This document shows positions 1 to 11,178 of a DNA stretch of 64,000 bases, in pieces. The position numbers and the translations under genes were made by a program. The stretch is from Myxococcales bacterium (GTDB lineage Bacteria > Myxococcota_A > Polyangia > Polyangiales > JAFGIB01): NCBI GenBank assembly GCA_029880325.1, contig JAOUOP010000026.1, forward strand, positions 37,904 through 101,903. Reading direction: 5' to 3'. Under the pieces are notes generated by a model, which worked only from the letters and a program-made list of their open reading frames with translations, was not told the DNA's origin and made no database searches. Position 1 is the first letter of the stretch; each line of letters opens with the position of its first letter.

Positions 1-1
1 C

Positions 2-2791
2 CGCCTGCTCGAGCGCGCCGCCCGCGAGACGGCCCGACGCGTGGCCCAGGGCGACGCCGGCAGCCTGCGCGCTTTCGAGGAGCCCGCCGTGCAAAGCGCC
101 TGGCGCATGTTGCTGGCCGACCGCGAATCGCTGGTCTGGCGCCACGTGGCCAACGCCCGCGGACTGCTGTCGGCCGCCAGCCCCGACCTGGCCGACGAGA
201 TCCGCAGCCACCTGGACCCCGAGCTGTCGCCCACCGAGTGGCGCCGCGCCGCCGTCTCGCTGGTGGCCTCGATCGCGCTTTCCCCCGACCGCGCCACCGC
301 CCGCTGCTTCGAGGTGCTGGCCGACAAGACCCTGCGCCGTGATCCGGGCCTGGCCGGCACCATGATCTTCGGGCTGGCCCGCGCCGCCGAGGTGGAGCCC
401 GAGGCGGCCGAGGAGCTGGGCAATCAGATCGTGCGCATCGGCGGCTTCGAAGGAGCCGAAGCCCTGGTCGAGCTGCTGCGCGAACGCATGGGCGACGTGG
501 GTCGCAGCGCCGCCGACTACGCCCGCGACAAGCTGTCGGGCTGGCTCGGGGCCCACCACATCGAAGACGACGGCCGCGTGGCCCTGTGCCAGGCCCTGAT
601 CGACGAGCTTTCGCCGCGCGAACAGCGCGAGCCGACGCTGCGGGACGAGCTGGACGACGCCCTCGGCGCCTTCGTCGACAACAGTGCCCGCGAGGCCTTT
701 GCCCGCGCCCAGCAGACCTTGATTCAGGCCCAGCGTCTGGTCGGCAAGCTGGAGGAGACACCCCTCGACAGCGATCTGGGACGGCGCCAGAGCTTCCGCG
801 TGATGCGCGAACTGGACGTGGCGCTGCTGGAGACCTCGGCCCTGGGCGACCTGCTGACGGCGGGCGCCACAGCCCGCTCGGCCGCCGGTGCCGGCGCCCC
901 CCTGGGCGAACTCTTCGAACGCATGACCAACTGGTTGATCGAACGCGAGGGCCAACCGGTGGAGCCGGGCGAGCACATCGCCCACGCCACCTTGCGCATG
1001 CGCCGCATTCGCACGCTGCTGCATACGGTGGACGCCGACGGCAGCTACGGCGAGGACATCAACGGCAAGCGCCGTGAGCGGCGGCTGCGCACCGCGCGCA
1101 TGTTGCTGATGCGCGCCCGCGATGACGCGCCCACGAGCCTGCGCCGCATCATCTGCGCGGCGCTGGCCCGAGCCCTGGACGCCCTGGTACGCGACGAGAT
1201 CTGCGATCTGAGCGATGTGATCGTGGCCCTGGCCGACCACGTGCCCGACGTGCGCGATCAGAAGACGCTGGCCGAAGCATCAATGCTACTCGATTTCCAG
1301 CGCTCGGCGGCGGCCTACGCCGAGCTCACCCGCTGTACCTCGGCGAGCCAGCCCGGCGGCCGCAATGCACGCACCGCCCTCGACGCCCTGGAGATCTTCG
1401 CCCAGAGCCTGCCCTGGGCCAGCACCCTGCGCGTCAGTGCGATGCGTCAGGGCCTGCTGCACTTCACGCGCCAGCTCGAAGCCGTGGCCGGCGCCCGCGC
1501 GCTTTCGCAACTGACCGAGAGCGAGCCGCGCAGCCTTTCGCTCCTGGAATCGTGCACCCATACCATCGCTCAACTAACAGTTGGAGCACGGCGACGCATT
1601 CGCCCGTTGCTGCAGCTGCCGACGCCCAGCAGCGGCGCCGCACTCAACGCTGTGGAGCTGACCATCGAACACCGGGCCGGCGCCAGCACCGAGGAGCTGG
1701 CCGACGTCGTGGAAGCGGCTGAAGAGACGCTGCGCCACGAGCTGCCGACGGCCCTGGCCGACGCCGCGCGGCTGGTCCTGGGCCGACTGACGCGTTTGCC
1801 CGCCACCGCCAGCGCTGCGATGGAGGCCGGCAGCTTCGTGCCACCCATCCCAAAGGAGGCGCCCTTGCCGCCATGGATGCCGGGGCGGCGCATTCTCGGC
1901 GGTTTCTACGTGCTGCGCGCCCTGGGCACCGGCGGCGTCGGCTCGGTCTTTGTGGTGACGCGCGCCGAAGAACGTCACATGGACCGTCCCGTGAACTTCG
2001 CCTTGAAGGTGCCGGTCTACAACGCCGAGGCTGCCCGCACCCTCTCCGAGGACGAGTTCTTGGCGCTGTTCCGTGAAGAGGCCGGCACGCTCCTGGGACT
2101 GCCGCGCCATCGCAACCTGGCCACCTTCGTCACCTTCGACGCCGGCGCCCGCCCCAAGCCGATCCTGGTGATGGAGTTGGTGGAGGGCCCGACGCTCGAG
2201 CGCGTGATCGAGCGCGGCGAACTCGACATGCCGCGCGCCCTTTCGCTGCTCGAAGGCATCGGCGAGGGCATACGGCAGATGCATCGGGTGGGCATCGCAC
2301 ACCTGGACATCAAACCCAGCAACGTGATCCTGCGCACGCCGCGCATCGACGAGGGCCTCGAGCCCACGCCCGTGTTGGTGGATTTCGGTCTAGCCGGCCG
2401 CCATATTCGTCCCGGCTGCGCCACCGGTCCCTACGGCGCGCCCGAGATCTGGGGCCTGCTACCCGACGGTTATCAACCACTGCCCCAGCACGCGGACGTC
2501 TACGCCTTCTGTTGCCTGGCCTACGAAGTGCTCACCGGCCAAACGCTCTTCTCCGGAGCCAGCGAGCTGGCGATCATCAACAACCACCTCTCCCACGACG
2601 GCTATCCCGAAAGCCTCTTGACCCTGCGCCGCGATCCGGCGCTGACGCCGCTCTGCGATCTGATCGCCAACGGCCTGCGGCGCGCGCCAGCCGACCGCAT
2701 CAGCATCGAAGAACTCTGCGGCGGCTTCCGCGAGCTGGCCGCCGCCCTCTACGGCCGCGGCTGGCCCCTGCGCACGACCGCTGCGGCTTGA
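2..2791 (+). CDS. Ser/Thr protein kinase with long N-terminal helical region (5' partial)
   Basis: The frame is open to the left edge, so the true start lies outside; the first in-frame start codon is GTG at 41. Counting from there, residues 1-600 are Ala/Leu/Arg-rich and look like alpha-helical (HEAT-like) repeats. A eukaryotic-type kinase domain fills residues about 615-900: glycine loop GTGGVGSV, ATP-binding lysine in ALKV, catalytic loop HLDIKPSNV near 753, DFGLAG near 780 and an APE motif. The catalytic loop reads HLD rather than HRD, as in kinases lacking the activation-loop arginine switch. It probably phosphorylates cytoplasmic Ser/Thr targets; I see no transmembrane segment after the kinase. 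The reverse order (helical region first, kinase last) is less usual. The gene ends in front of a large hairpin repeat and faces a convergent gene. Confidence 0.9.
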   Translation, partial: RLLERAARETARRVAQGDAGSLRAFEEPAVQSAWRMLLADRESLVWRHVANARGLLSAASPDLADEIRSHLDPELSPTEWRRAAVSLVASIALSPDRATARCFEVLADKTLRRDPGLAGTMIFGLARAAEVEPEAAEELGNQIVRIGGFEGAEALVELLRERMGDVGRSAADYARDKLSGWLGAHHIEDDGRVALCQALIDELSPREQREPTLRDELDDALGAFVDNSAREAFARAQQTLIQAQRLVGKLEETPLDSDLGRRQSFRVMRELDVALLETSALGDLLTAGATARSAAGAGAPLGELFERMTNWLIEREGQPVEPGEHIAHATLRMRRIRTLLHTVDADGSYGEDINGKRRERRLRTARMLLMRARDDAPTSLRRIICAALARALDALVRDEICDLSDVIVALADHVPDVRDQKTLAEASMLLDFQRSAAAYAELTRCTSASQPGGRNARTALDALEIFAQSLPWASTLRVSAMRQGLLHFTRQLEAVAGARALSQLTESEPRSLSLLESCTHTIAQLTVGARRRIRPLLQLPTPSSGAALNAVELTIEHRAGASTEELADVVEAAEETLRHELPTALADAARLVLGRLTRLPATASAAMEAGSFVPPIPKEAPLPPWMPGRRILGGFYVLRALGTGGVGSVFVVTRAEERHMDRPVNFALKVPVYNAEAARTLSEDEFLALFREEAGTLLGLPRHRNLATFVTFDAGARPKPILVMELVEGPTLERVIERGELDMPRALSLLEGIGEGIRQMHRVGIAHLDIKPSNVILRTPRIDEGLEPTPVLVDFGLAGRHIRPGCATGPYGAPEIWGLLPDGYQPLPQHADVYAFCCLAYEVLTGQTLFSGASELAIINNHLSHDGYPESLLTLRRDPALTPLCDLIANGLRRAPADRISIEELCGGFRELAAALYGRGWPLRTTAAA

Positions 2792-2818
2792 CGCGCAGTT
2801 ACAACCCGATCGGGCCTT

Positions 2819-2979
2819 TAGGAACCGCCGCGAAATAAGGTTGCCAAGTCGGCTTCGAGGCGCCCGTCCGGCAAGGCGCGACGCCGCGCGAATACTCCAT
2901 GTATTTGAAGGCGGCGCAATGCAGCCGGGCGGGATGGTTCGGAGTCGAGTTGGTAACCTTATTTTGCGGCGGCTCCTTA
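2819..2979. repeat. 160-bp near-perfect palindrome between convergent genes
   Basis: The arms 2819-2860 and 2938-2979 are reverse complements at roughly 34 of 42 positions. The pairing continues inward to the stem AATAC/GTATT around the loop TCCAT near 2899, so the whole unit can form one long hairpin. It lies between the kinase stop (2791) and the stop codon of the gene on the other strand, which sits inside the right arm. It could act as a bidirectional terminator or be a MITE-like repeat; I cannot count genome copies from here. Confidence 0.7.
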
Positions 2980-4461
2980 CTGTGGCAAGACCAAACGCAC
3001 CGCGCGCTGGCCGTGGGCGACGCGGAAGAGCGCGGCAGCCAGGTTGTCGGCGCCCACCCCGGACATGAAGCTGATGTCGGCCACCGGCTCGCGACTCTCG
3101 GCCAGGATCGCGTCGAGCGTGACCAGGTCGAAGTGCAGACTCTCCCCGGCGCGCACGCGCGGGATGTCGCGGTAGTCGTCGCCACGGTGTAGGGAGTAGC
3201 CGCCCAGGCGCACGCGCAGCCGCAGGGGGGCAGCGTTCGGATCACCCTTCTTCTGGCGGTGCAGCACGAATCCCACGGGTGTGCCCCGGGCGAAGCCGGC
3301 GCCGTCGCGCGAAAGCAGCAGCGCATCGTCGCGACCGCTGGCCTGCACCGACAAAAGCACCCTGCCGAGCAGACTGGCGTCGGTTCCGCCCACCGCGCCC
3401 ACGCCCACCACAAGTGCAGGGTCGAGCATCAGGGCGCGCTCGATCAGGGTGGTCAAGGCCTCGATGGGACGCATGTGCGCGCCGTCAGCGCGACCGAAGT
3501 CCACGCGCGCCGGGGTTGCCAGCTTGGGCTCGGGCGCACTGTCGACGATCTCTCCGCGAGGGTCGAGCTGCAGGCGAGGGGCAAAGCCGTAGCTCACGCC
3601 CTCGGCATCGACCACGATCACCAGTCCAGGCTGACCGGCCAACGCGCCTGCCGCCGCGGGCAAGCCCAGGGCAGGGTCGAGCCGGGGCACCGGACGTAGC
3701 GAGATCGCCCGCAGGCGGCGAAACATGGCATCGAGGTCGGGCGCCAGGGCGTCGCTGAGCGGGTCGTTGTGGGAGGCGGCCTGGCGCAGCTCGGCAACCG
3801 CGGCGGCGGCCTGGCGCAGCCCTTCGAGCGCCTGGGCGTCACGCTGCCGATAACCAGCCGCTTGCGCCGGACACTCGGCGTCGATAGCGCAGCGGACGGC
3901 GGCGAACTGCTGCAGCACGACCGGCACGTCGCCGGTTCGTTCGAGGGCGTGCAGCAACGAAAGCAGCCGAAGGAGGCTACCGTGGCTGCCGCTAAGCTGA
4001 GCGGTCTTGGCCATGGTCGGCGCCTTGAGCACGGCCAGGGCGTCGGCGATGTGGCGGCCCGCAAGGCCATAACTGCCAGGTGCAGCCCGCAGCTCTGCGA
4101 AAATCGTGCGGTAAAGCTCAGCCTCTTCGACCCCGAAAACGCCGGCTAGCTGCGAGGCCAGGTTTTCATCGCCGCGCACGGCCGAGATGATGGCCAGGTC
4201 GGCGGAGACCGCCGCGCGCAGGAAGGAAAGCTCCGCGCGTTCGTGACCGCTGGCCCCTTCGATGCGTTGACCCAGCTCGCGCAACACCTGCACGGTTCCG
4301 CCGTTGAGGTCGTACTGCGCAAGCGCGCGGCGCACGACGTTAAGGGAGTGAATCCCGGCTTGGGCGGCCGGCGGCCGCAGGGCTGTCGCTGCCAGAGCGA
4401 AGACCAACGCGGTAAGCGCCAAAGCGATCCAACGGGGTACACGGTGGCAGAGGGTAGGCAT
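2977..4461 (-). CDS. Exported protein of unknown function
   Basis: The start at 4461 is supported by AGGAG about 6 bases upstream and by a clear signal peptide (MPTLCHR, then a hydrophobic run, then Ala-x-Ala near residue 35); longer reading frames lack both. The mature protein of about 460 residues has an Ala-rich helical first half, with cysteines in CAIDAEC. The mixed alpha/beta second half contains strand-like stretches such as LVIVVDAEGV and LVVGVGAVGG. I do not recognise the family. A distant resemblance of the second half to ExbD-like domains is too weak to use. The last codons lie inside the hairpin repeat 2819-2979. The gene is upstream-adjacent to the thioesterase and shares its strand, with 84 bases between them. 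Confidence 0.8.
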   Translation of the reverse strand: MPTLCHRVPRWIALALTALVFALAATALRPPAAQAGIHSLNVVRRALAQYDLNGGTVQVLRELGQRIEGASGHERAELSFLRAAVSADLAIISAVRGDENLASQLAGVFGVEEAELYRTIFAELRAAPGSYGLAGRHIADALAVLKAPTMAKTAQLSGSHGSLLRLLSLLHALERTGDVPVVLQQFAAVRCAIDAECPAQAAGYRQRDAQALEGLRQAAAAVAELRQAASHNDPLSDALAPDLDAMFRRLRAISLRPVPRLDPALGLPAAAGALAGQPGLVIVVDAEGVSYGFAPRLQLDPRGEIVDSAPEPKLATPARVDFGRADGAHMRPIEALTTLIERALMLDPALVVGVGAVGGTDASLLGRVLLSVQASGRDDALLLSRDGAGFARGTPVGFVLHRQKKGDPNAAPLRLRVRLGGYSLHRGDDYRDIPRVRAGESLHFDLVTLDAILAESREPVADISFMSGVGADNLAAALFRVAHGQRAVRLVLPQ

Positions 4462-4545
4462 CTCGACTCCTGAAACGGCGGGCGGGCAGCGAGCGAGGGC
4501 CGCCTCTAGTGCCATCGGATGACCGAGTGCGGAACTTTAGAAAAA

Positions 4546-4968
4546 TCAGCTACCCTGCTGGGAGAGGGCGTGACGCACGATGGCCTCGGGGATGCGCCGC
4601 GGGCGCCCGCTCCGTAGGCGAATGCACGCGACGCGCACCTCGGCCTGACAGCAGAGCTCACCGCTCTCGAGCTCGTTGACGCGCTGCTCGAAGACGATGC
4701 TGGCGGCGCGCACGGTGACCGGCACGCAGCTGACGCCCAGCTGCTCGTCCAGGCGCGCCGGACGCAGGAAACGCAGCTTCATGGAGTGCACCACGAAGGA
4801 GACGTCGTCGTCGAAGGTCTGGCTCTGCTGAAGGCCCATGGCGCGCAGCCACTCGGTGCGCGCGCGCTCCAGGAACCGCAGGTAGCTGGCGTGGTAGACA
4901 ATGCCACCGGCGTCGGTGTCCTCCAGGTAGACCCGGAGCTCGAGGTTGGAGTCGGCCGTGGTGGGCAT
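4546..4968 (-). CDS. ybgC: Acyl-CoA thioesterase, YbgC/4-hydroxybenzoyl-CoA thioesterase family
   Basis: A 140-residue single hotdog-fold protein, the usual size of YbgC. The N-terminal signature is clear: VYLEDTDAGGIVYHASYLRF, with the Asp and the Tyr-His pair used in catalysis, followed by ERARTEWLR. YbgC-type enzymes hydrolyse acyl-CoA (short- or long-chain) in the cytoplasm and are often linked to the Tol-Pal envelope system. No tol or pal gene is visible here, so the physiological substrate is open. The gene is transcribed away from the lipoprotein gene at 5029; about 60 bases separate their starts and should hold both promoters. Confidence 0.9.
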   Translation of the reverse strand: MPTTADSNLELRVYLEDTDAGGIVYHASYLRFLERARTEWLRAMGLQQSQTFDDDVSFVVHSMKLRFLRPARLDEQLGVSCVPVTVRAASIVFEQRVNELESGELCCQAEVRVACIRLRSGRPRRIPEAIVRHALSQQGS

Positions 4969-5028
4969 GGGCTGCGACCTGTGTACGCGCCGCCGAAGGG
5001 CGCTGGCAAGGCGGCGGTGGCGTCAAAG

Positions 5029-6369
5029 ATGGGTATGATGGCGCCCATGTGGACCCCGGGCTCGAAAACATGGGCGTTGGTGCTGGGACAGGGGCTTTCG
5101 CTGTTGCTGGGCTGCGGCGCGCGGCAGGCGCAGCCGACGACCTCCGGCGGCGGTGACGACGTGGTGGTGGAGCAGGCGCTGGTGGTGGAAGGGCGCAAGG
5201 GTGCGGTGGCGCTGCCGCCGCTGCCCCAGGCCCTCGAGCATAGCTCGGAGGACTTCCGGCGCGGCCACGGGCTTGCGCAGGAGCTGCTGGCCGCGGCCGG
5301 GCCGGGGCAGCCACCCACCGACGACCGCGCGGCCTACGAAGCCTGGACCCAGGGCGAGTTCACCGGCTGGCTCGAAGGGCGCGCCGTGCAGACCAGGACC
5401 GCCGTCGATGCCCTGGGCGCGGTCCAGAAGGGACCGCCCAGCGAACACGTGGTCGCCGCGGCCCTGGTGGGGCTGATCTACGAGCGGCTTGCGGCGCAGC
5501 TGCTCGCGGTGCCGCCACCTGCGGCCATCGCCGCCGAGGCCAAGCTCGAGCGCCACTACCGAAAGGGCCTGGACGACGCCGCCACCGAGTGGCGCACGCC
5601 CGCCGAGCGCGCCTTTTTCCACTGCGCCAAGGGGGCGGCGCTGCAGACCGACGCCGCCTACGGGCTGTGGCTCGAGCTCTGCCACGACCACCTGGCGAGG
5701 CTGCGCGAGCAGACCAAGGCGGCCGAAAGCCTGGCCGCGGCGCTCGAGGCCGAGGCCAACGCCGAACTGCTGGCCGCGGCCGGTCCGCCGCCGGCGGGGC
5801 CCGAGGTCTGCTTTCGCCCCAATGTGCACCTCTTGGGCGCGGGCGCTGGCGACGACGCAGCGGAAGTGACCACCGCTGGCGCCGAGGCGGGCACCGAATC
5901 GGCAGCAAGCGCAAGCGGGAGCACCGCCAAGGCTCCGAAATCCTCCCCCTGCGCCGAGCAAACACCGCCGCCTCCGCCGCCGGCACCGCGCGACGCCCGT
6001 GAAGCGCTCTACGGCCTGCGCGATGCCAGCAACGGCGTGCGCGTGTCGATCGCCGTGCCCGAAGACCCCAACACCGACCTGCGCGGCCTCGGCGCTGCCG
6101 AGAGCCAGGGGCGGCTGACCGACTGCTTCGCCAAACACGTCAAGGAAAACCAGGCCGTGACCGTCGCGGTACACGCGCGCCTTTCGGTGGCCGCCGACGG
6201 TCGCATCACCGCCGCCGAGATCCGCGCCGAGCCCTCCGAGCAAAACCATCCGCCCGAGCGGCCCCTGCGCCGCTGCCTCGAGACCGCGCTCAAGAAGACC
6301 GCCCTGGCCTGCAACGACCAGGGACAGGCGACCCAGGCGACAGCGCTGATCTGCTTGCGGCGGGATTGA
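5029..6369 (+). CDS. Lipoprotein with AgmX/PglI-like C-terminal domain
   Basis: A lipobox LLLGC follows a short hydrophobic signal, so the protein is expected to be lipidated and kept in the envelope. In-frame ATGs at 5029, 5035, 5038 and 5047 are all possible and none has a strong ribosome site; 5047 leaves the most typical signal peptide. The middle is Ala-rich and helical, then a low-complexity Ala/Ser/Pro linker (near residues 280-330) leads to a C-terminal domain of about 110 residues. That domain has paired cysteines (LTDCFAKHV, RRCLETAL) and strands like AVHARLSVAADGRITAAEI, which resembles the TonB-like C-terminal domain of AgmX/PglI gliding proteins. The role is unknown. Confidence 0.75.
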   Translation: MGMMAPMWTPGSKTWALVLGQGLSLLLGCGARQAQPTTSGGGDDVVVEQALVVEGRKGAVALPPLPQALEHSSEDFRRGHGLAQELLAAAGPGQPPTDDRAAYEAWTQGEFTGWLEGRAVQTRTAVDALGAVQKGPPSEHVVAAALVGLIYERLAAQLLAVPPPAAIAAEAKLERHYRKGLDDAATEWRTPAERAFFHCAKGAALQTDAAYGLWLELCHDHLARLREQTKAAESLAAALEAEANAELLAAAGPPPAGPEVCFRPNVHLLGAGAGDDAAEVTTAGAEAGTESAASASGSTAKAPKSSPCAEQTPPPPPPAPRDAREALYGLRDASNGVRVSIAVPEDPNTDLRGLGAAESQGRLTDCFAKHVKENQAVTVAVHARLSVAADGRITAAEIRAEPSEQNHPPERPLRRCLETALKKTALACNDQGQATQATALICLRRD

Positions 6370-6383
6370 CGCCCGCCCCACCG

Positions 6384-9164
6384 CTACTCGCTGCCCGCGG
6401 CGTGGCCGTGGGGGCCGATCACCCAGCCCTCGCGCGGATAGGGCGGCGCGTAGGGGTCGGTGATGTCGTGCATGGCGTCGACGGCGTAGTCGCGGCCCTG
6501 GCCGTGGCAGACGGTGCAGGACTCCTGCTCGTCACCGCTAAAGGGATCGACCGGCGTGGGGTCGTAGGTCATCTGCTGACCGTGGCCCCAGGCGGCGTCG
6601 CTGTCGTGGCAGCTGAAGCAGGCCAGGCGCCCCGGCTGCTGGCGCCAGGAGTCGCTGTCGGAGTGGCACTTGACGCAGTTGCGCACGTCCTGGGGAAAAA
6701 CGATGTGCGAGAAGTGCTCGCCCCAGCTGGCGTGGATGTCGTAGGGGAAGTTGACGTAGTTGCCGAAATGCACGCCATGGATGCGGCGCGATAGGGGTCC
6801 GGCACCGAAGCCAGCGTTGGAGCGTCCGGGGGCAGCGCTCGCGCCCCAGCCGTCCAGGGGGTCGCCCTCGAGGCGCGGGTCGGCGGCGCGGCGGTAGTCG
6901 TGGCAGCTGCCGCAGACGTCGGCGTCGAAGGCGTAGCCGCCGTGGAAGCCGTCGCTGTGGCAGTCGTAGCAGTTGGTGGCGACCTTTGGCTCCTCGACCG
7001 CGCTGCCAACCTGCAGGTTCGCCAACGCAACGGCGTAGGAACCGCTCACCTGGCGAGCACGCACCCACACCGAGTAGGTGCCGGGCACCGCGGTGCCCAC
7101 GTCGTCGAGCTGGTACTGGACACTGCCGCTGGTCAGCGTGACCTTGGGGTCGGCCTTGAGGTCGTTGGACGCGTAGGACCCCGAAGAAGCCTGGGCGATG
7201 TAGCGGCCCGGACTCAGGCCCAGCGCGGTCGCCACGTCGCTGGTCAAAACTTCCAGGGCCTGCTGCGAGGTCGAGGGCAAGGCGTGGATCACGACGCTGC
7301 CGGCGCGCGGCTCGGCGTAGGCGGCGGCCAGGAAATTTGGCTCGGAGTTGAGCCAGGCGATGACCTCGGCGGCGCTGGCAGCGGCCGCGTTTGCGAAGGT
7401 GGCATCGGCCGGGTCGAGTTCGATGGCGAGCGCGCCGACCTTCAGCGAAAGGGCCGTCGCCGCCGACAGGTCGAAGGGGCCGGCGGCGGTCACAACCTCG
7501 GCGCGGGCCGCCGTGGTCAACGCCGGAATGCGCTCGGCGCGCGGACCGTTGAGGTAGAGGTAGGCGCGATTCCAGCTGGCGACCGTGGTGTGGTCGATGG
7601 CCACGCCGGTGTCGGGGTCCTTGATGACGAGGAAGACCACCGGCGCCTCGCCGGCGACGTAGTGGCTGCCGTTGGCCGGTGGCGGTGCGATCGTCAACTC
7701 CAGCTCCCAGGGCGAGGTTCGCGGCGCAATCGCGTGGGCCGTGGTGATCGGAGAGATGCCGCTGTCGGCCCCGTGGCAGGTGGCGCAGTCGGCGTCGCTG
7801 CTCTGGGCGCCGCCGGCATGGGTCGTGATTTCGCACTCGCCGCTGCCGGTATTGCAGCTGCCCTCGCCGAAGTCTGCGTTGCAGTCGCCGTCGACACTGC
7901 AGGCGCCGGCCGTGGGCTCACCCAGCGAATGCGGCGGCGTAAAGGCTCCGCTCGGCCAGTCGACGTGATCGTGGCAGCTGCCGCAGGCCTGGCGGCTGGG
8001 CTTGGTCTTCCAGGCGTCGTCGGTGTGACATGACTGACAGTTTCGAACGTCAGCGGGAAAGGTAACGTTTGTGTAGTGGCGAAAATCGCCACGCTCCGGA
8101 TCGACGTTGTAGGGCAGCGACAGACCGGTGCCGTTGTGGACGCCGTGCACCCGCCGAATGATCGGGTCGCTCATGTAGCTCCAATTCTGGCTTCCGTCTT
8201 CGCAGATGTAGTCGCCCGCCGCGTCGCGCACGGGATTGGAGCCATCGTCGCACTTGCGCACCGCCGCGTAGCCGTCCTGATTGTGGCAGGTGCGGCAGGC
8301 CCTGGGCGGCTGGGTGTCGAGCGATGGATTGCCGTAGGGGCTGAAGCCGGGGTCCACGTGATGCAAATACAGCTGACCGTTGGCCGCGCCCTCGTGGCAG
8401 GCGTCGCAGCCGGCGGCGATTTCGGGCTCCACCGTGGCGGTGCCGATCTGCAAGTCGAGCAGCGCGAAGTCCTGATCCTGCGCGTAGAGGGCGGAGACGA
8501 GCCACAGCCCGGCGGTGTAGGTGCCCGGCTCTTCGTCGCCGACCGCCTCCAGCGTGTAGGTCACGACATTGCCGGCCACCGCGAGGTTTGCGTTGGTCGT
8601 GTCCTTGAGGCTGATGTAGTGGTGGCTGGAGTCGCTGCGATCGGCGCTGGTGTTGAGCAGCTCCACCGCAGCGCGCGTCTTGAGCACGTCGCGCGGGCCC
8701 GAAAGCATCAGGCGCGTCTGCGAGAAGTCCGACAGGGCCAGCGGGTTGCCGGCGGCGTCCTCGAGCACGTAAACGAGCGCAATGCGCTCGCCGCTGACGT
8801 AGTGGCTGCCATTGGCGGGCGCGCTGGCGCTGGCTTTGACCGACAGGCCCGGACTCTGGCCGGGCAGGAGGCTGGCGCTGCCGGGCTCACCCCTGGGACC
8901 GGCTGGACCGCTTTGGCCCGTGGGTCCGGCCTCACCTGCCGGGCCCGCGGGACCTTCGGACCCCTCGGGGCCGCTCTCACCCTGGGGACCGCGTGAGCCC
9001 TCGGGGCCCTCTTCGCCCTGGGGTCCTTCGGGGCCGTCGGGCCCTTCGGCTCCGCGCGCGCCCGGCTCACCGGTCGCACCGCGATCGCCATCGGGTCCGG
9101 TGGCACCGGTGCACGCCATGCTGACGCCCAAGGCGATCGCCACGAGTACTCGTATCGCTCCCAT
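6384..9164 (-). CDS. OmcA/MtrC-family decaheme c-type cytochrome lipoprotein with collagen-like stalk
   Basis: The 926-residue protein starts at 9164, where GGAGG stands 5 bases upstream and a signal peptide ending at Cys16 (SMAC) follows. Residues about 20-95 are Gly-X-Y repeats typical of a collagen-like stalk. The rest contains exactly ten CxxCH heme sites: CDACH, CRTCH, CQSCH, CGSCH, CATCH, then CYDCH, CGSCH, CVKCH, CFSCH, CTVCH. They form two pentaheme modules, each after a beta-rich domain beginning PANGSHYV. OmcA/MtrC proteins sit on the outer face of the outer membrane and pass electrons to metal oxides or other extracellular acceptors. The cytochrome and porin genes diverge from it. 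The collagen-like stalk is unusual for this family and may hold the hemes away from the cell surface. Confidence 0.93.
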   Translation of the reverse strand: MGAIRVLVAIALGVSMACTGATGPDGDRGATGEPGARGAEGPDGPEGPQGEEGPEGSRGPQGESGPEGSEGPAGPAGEAGPTGQSGPAGPRGEPGSASLLPGQSPGLSVKASASAPANGSHYVSGERIALVYVLEDAAGNPLALSDFSQTRLMLSGPRDVLKTRAAVELLNTSADRSDSSHHYISLKDTTNANLAVAGNVVTYTLEAVGDEEPGTYTAGLWLVSALYAQDQDFALLDLQIGTATVEPEIAAGCDACHEGAANGQLYLHHVDPGFSPYGNPSLDTQPPRACRTCHNQDGYAAVRKCDDGSNPVRDAAGDYICEDGSQNWSYMSDPIIRRVHGVHNGTGLSLPYNVDPERGDFRHYTNVTFPADVRNCQSCHTDDAWKTKPSRQACGSCHDHVDWPSGAFTPPHSLGEPTAGACSVDGDCNADFGEGSCNTGSGECEITTHAGGAQSSDADCATCHGADSGISPITTAHAIAPRTSPWELELTIAPPPANGSHYVAGEAPVVFLVIKDPDTGVAIDHTTVASWNRAYLYLNGPRAERIPALTTAARAEVVTAAGPFDLSAATALSLKVGALAIELDPADATFANAAAASAAEVIAWLNSEPNFLAAAYAEPRAGSVVIHALPSTSQQALEVLTSDVATALGLSPGRYIAQASSGSYASNDLKADPKVTLTSGSVQYQLDDVGTAVPGTYSVWVRARQVSGSYAVALANLQVGSAVEEPKVATNCYDCHSDGFHGGYAFDADVCGSCHDYRRAADPRLEGDPLDGWGASAAPGRSNAGFGAGPLSRRIHGVHFGNYVNFPYDIHASWGEHFSHIVFPQDVRNCVKCHSDSDSWRQQPGRLACFSCHDSDAAWGHGQQMTYDPTPVDPFSGDEQESCTVCHGQGRDYAVDAMHDITDPYAPPYPREGWVIGPHGHAAGSE

Positions 9165-9367
9165 CTTGCCTCCAGAGGTGGCCTGTACAGCCGTCCAGCC
9201 GCGGGTTACACGGGCCCGGCGCGCGCATGGCTCGAGTTGGCTGCGTTCGACCACCGGGTGCTCACCTATTCCCGGCCGCCGCGGACGCAAGCGACGCCGG
9301 GCGGCCGAACACGAAAACTTGCGCCTGCTCGACAGGTGTTGATGTATCGGGAGCCGGATTCAAGAGC

Positions 9368-9762
9368 GTGCCTTCCACTACGCCGGACTCCAAACTTCTG
9401 CGCGTCGCGGGCGTAACGCTCGTGCTAGCGCTCGCGCTCGTCTTCGGCGGGGTGCTGTGGCCCGAGCCTGCGGCCACCATGCCCAATAGCGTGCGCATCC
9501 CCATGAAGGTGCCGCATGGGGAGGGCGACCCGCCCGACGCGGCGCTCTTTTCCCACTGGAGCCACGGCCGCTACCACTGCTACAGCTGCCATCCGAGCAT
9601 CTTTCCGCAGCGCCGGCTGGGCTTCACCCACGAGGACCTCGACGAAGGGCGCTTCTGCGCGCGCTGCCACGACGGCAAGACGGCCTTTGGCGTCGATGAC
9701 GACGACGTCGAGTGCGAAACCTGCCACCGGCCACCGCGCTGGAAGATCCGAAAGGGGCGCAA

Positions 9763-9766
<4 letters not shown>
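9368..9766 (+). CDS. Triheme c-type cytochrome, cytochrome c3/c7-like
   Basis: Three heme sites are present: CYSCH, CARCH and CETCH. The spacing FSHWSHGRYHCYSCHPSIF and CARCHDGKTAF is that of small multiheme c7/c3-type proteins. A single hydrophobic segment (LVLALALVFGGVLW) near the N-terminus should act as a signal anchor and place the hemes in the periplasm. GTG at 9368 is chosen because it precedes the hydrophobic segment closely; an ATG at 9227 in the same frame would add 47 unlikely residues. The gene overlaps the porin gene by a GTGA junction, so the two are translationally coupled. It probably carries electrons across the periplasm to the outer-membrane conduit. Confidence 0.85.

Positions 9767-11167
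<1,401 letters not shown>

Positions 11168-11178
<11 letters not shown>

Noticed and set aside
2977..4461. ExbD/TolR-like protein next to ybgC (tol-pal operon)
   Set aside because: Resemblance limited to short hydrophobic strands; length and signal peptide do not fit.
8812..9342. Plus-strand Gly/Pro-rich ORF resembling collagen
   Set aside because: It is the antisense of the collagen-like stalk coded by the decaheme gene on the minus strand.
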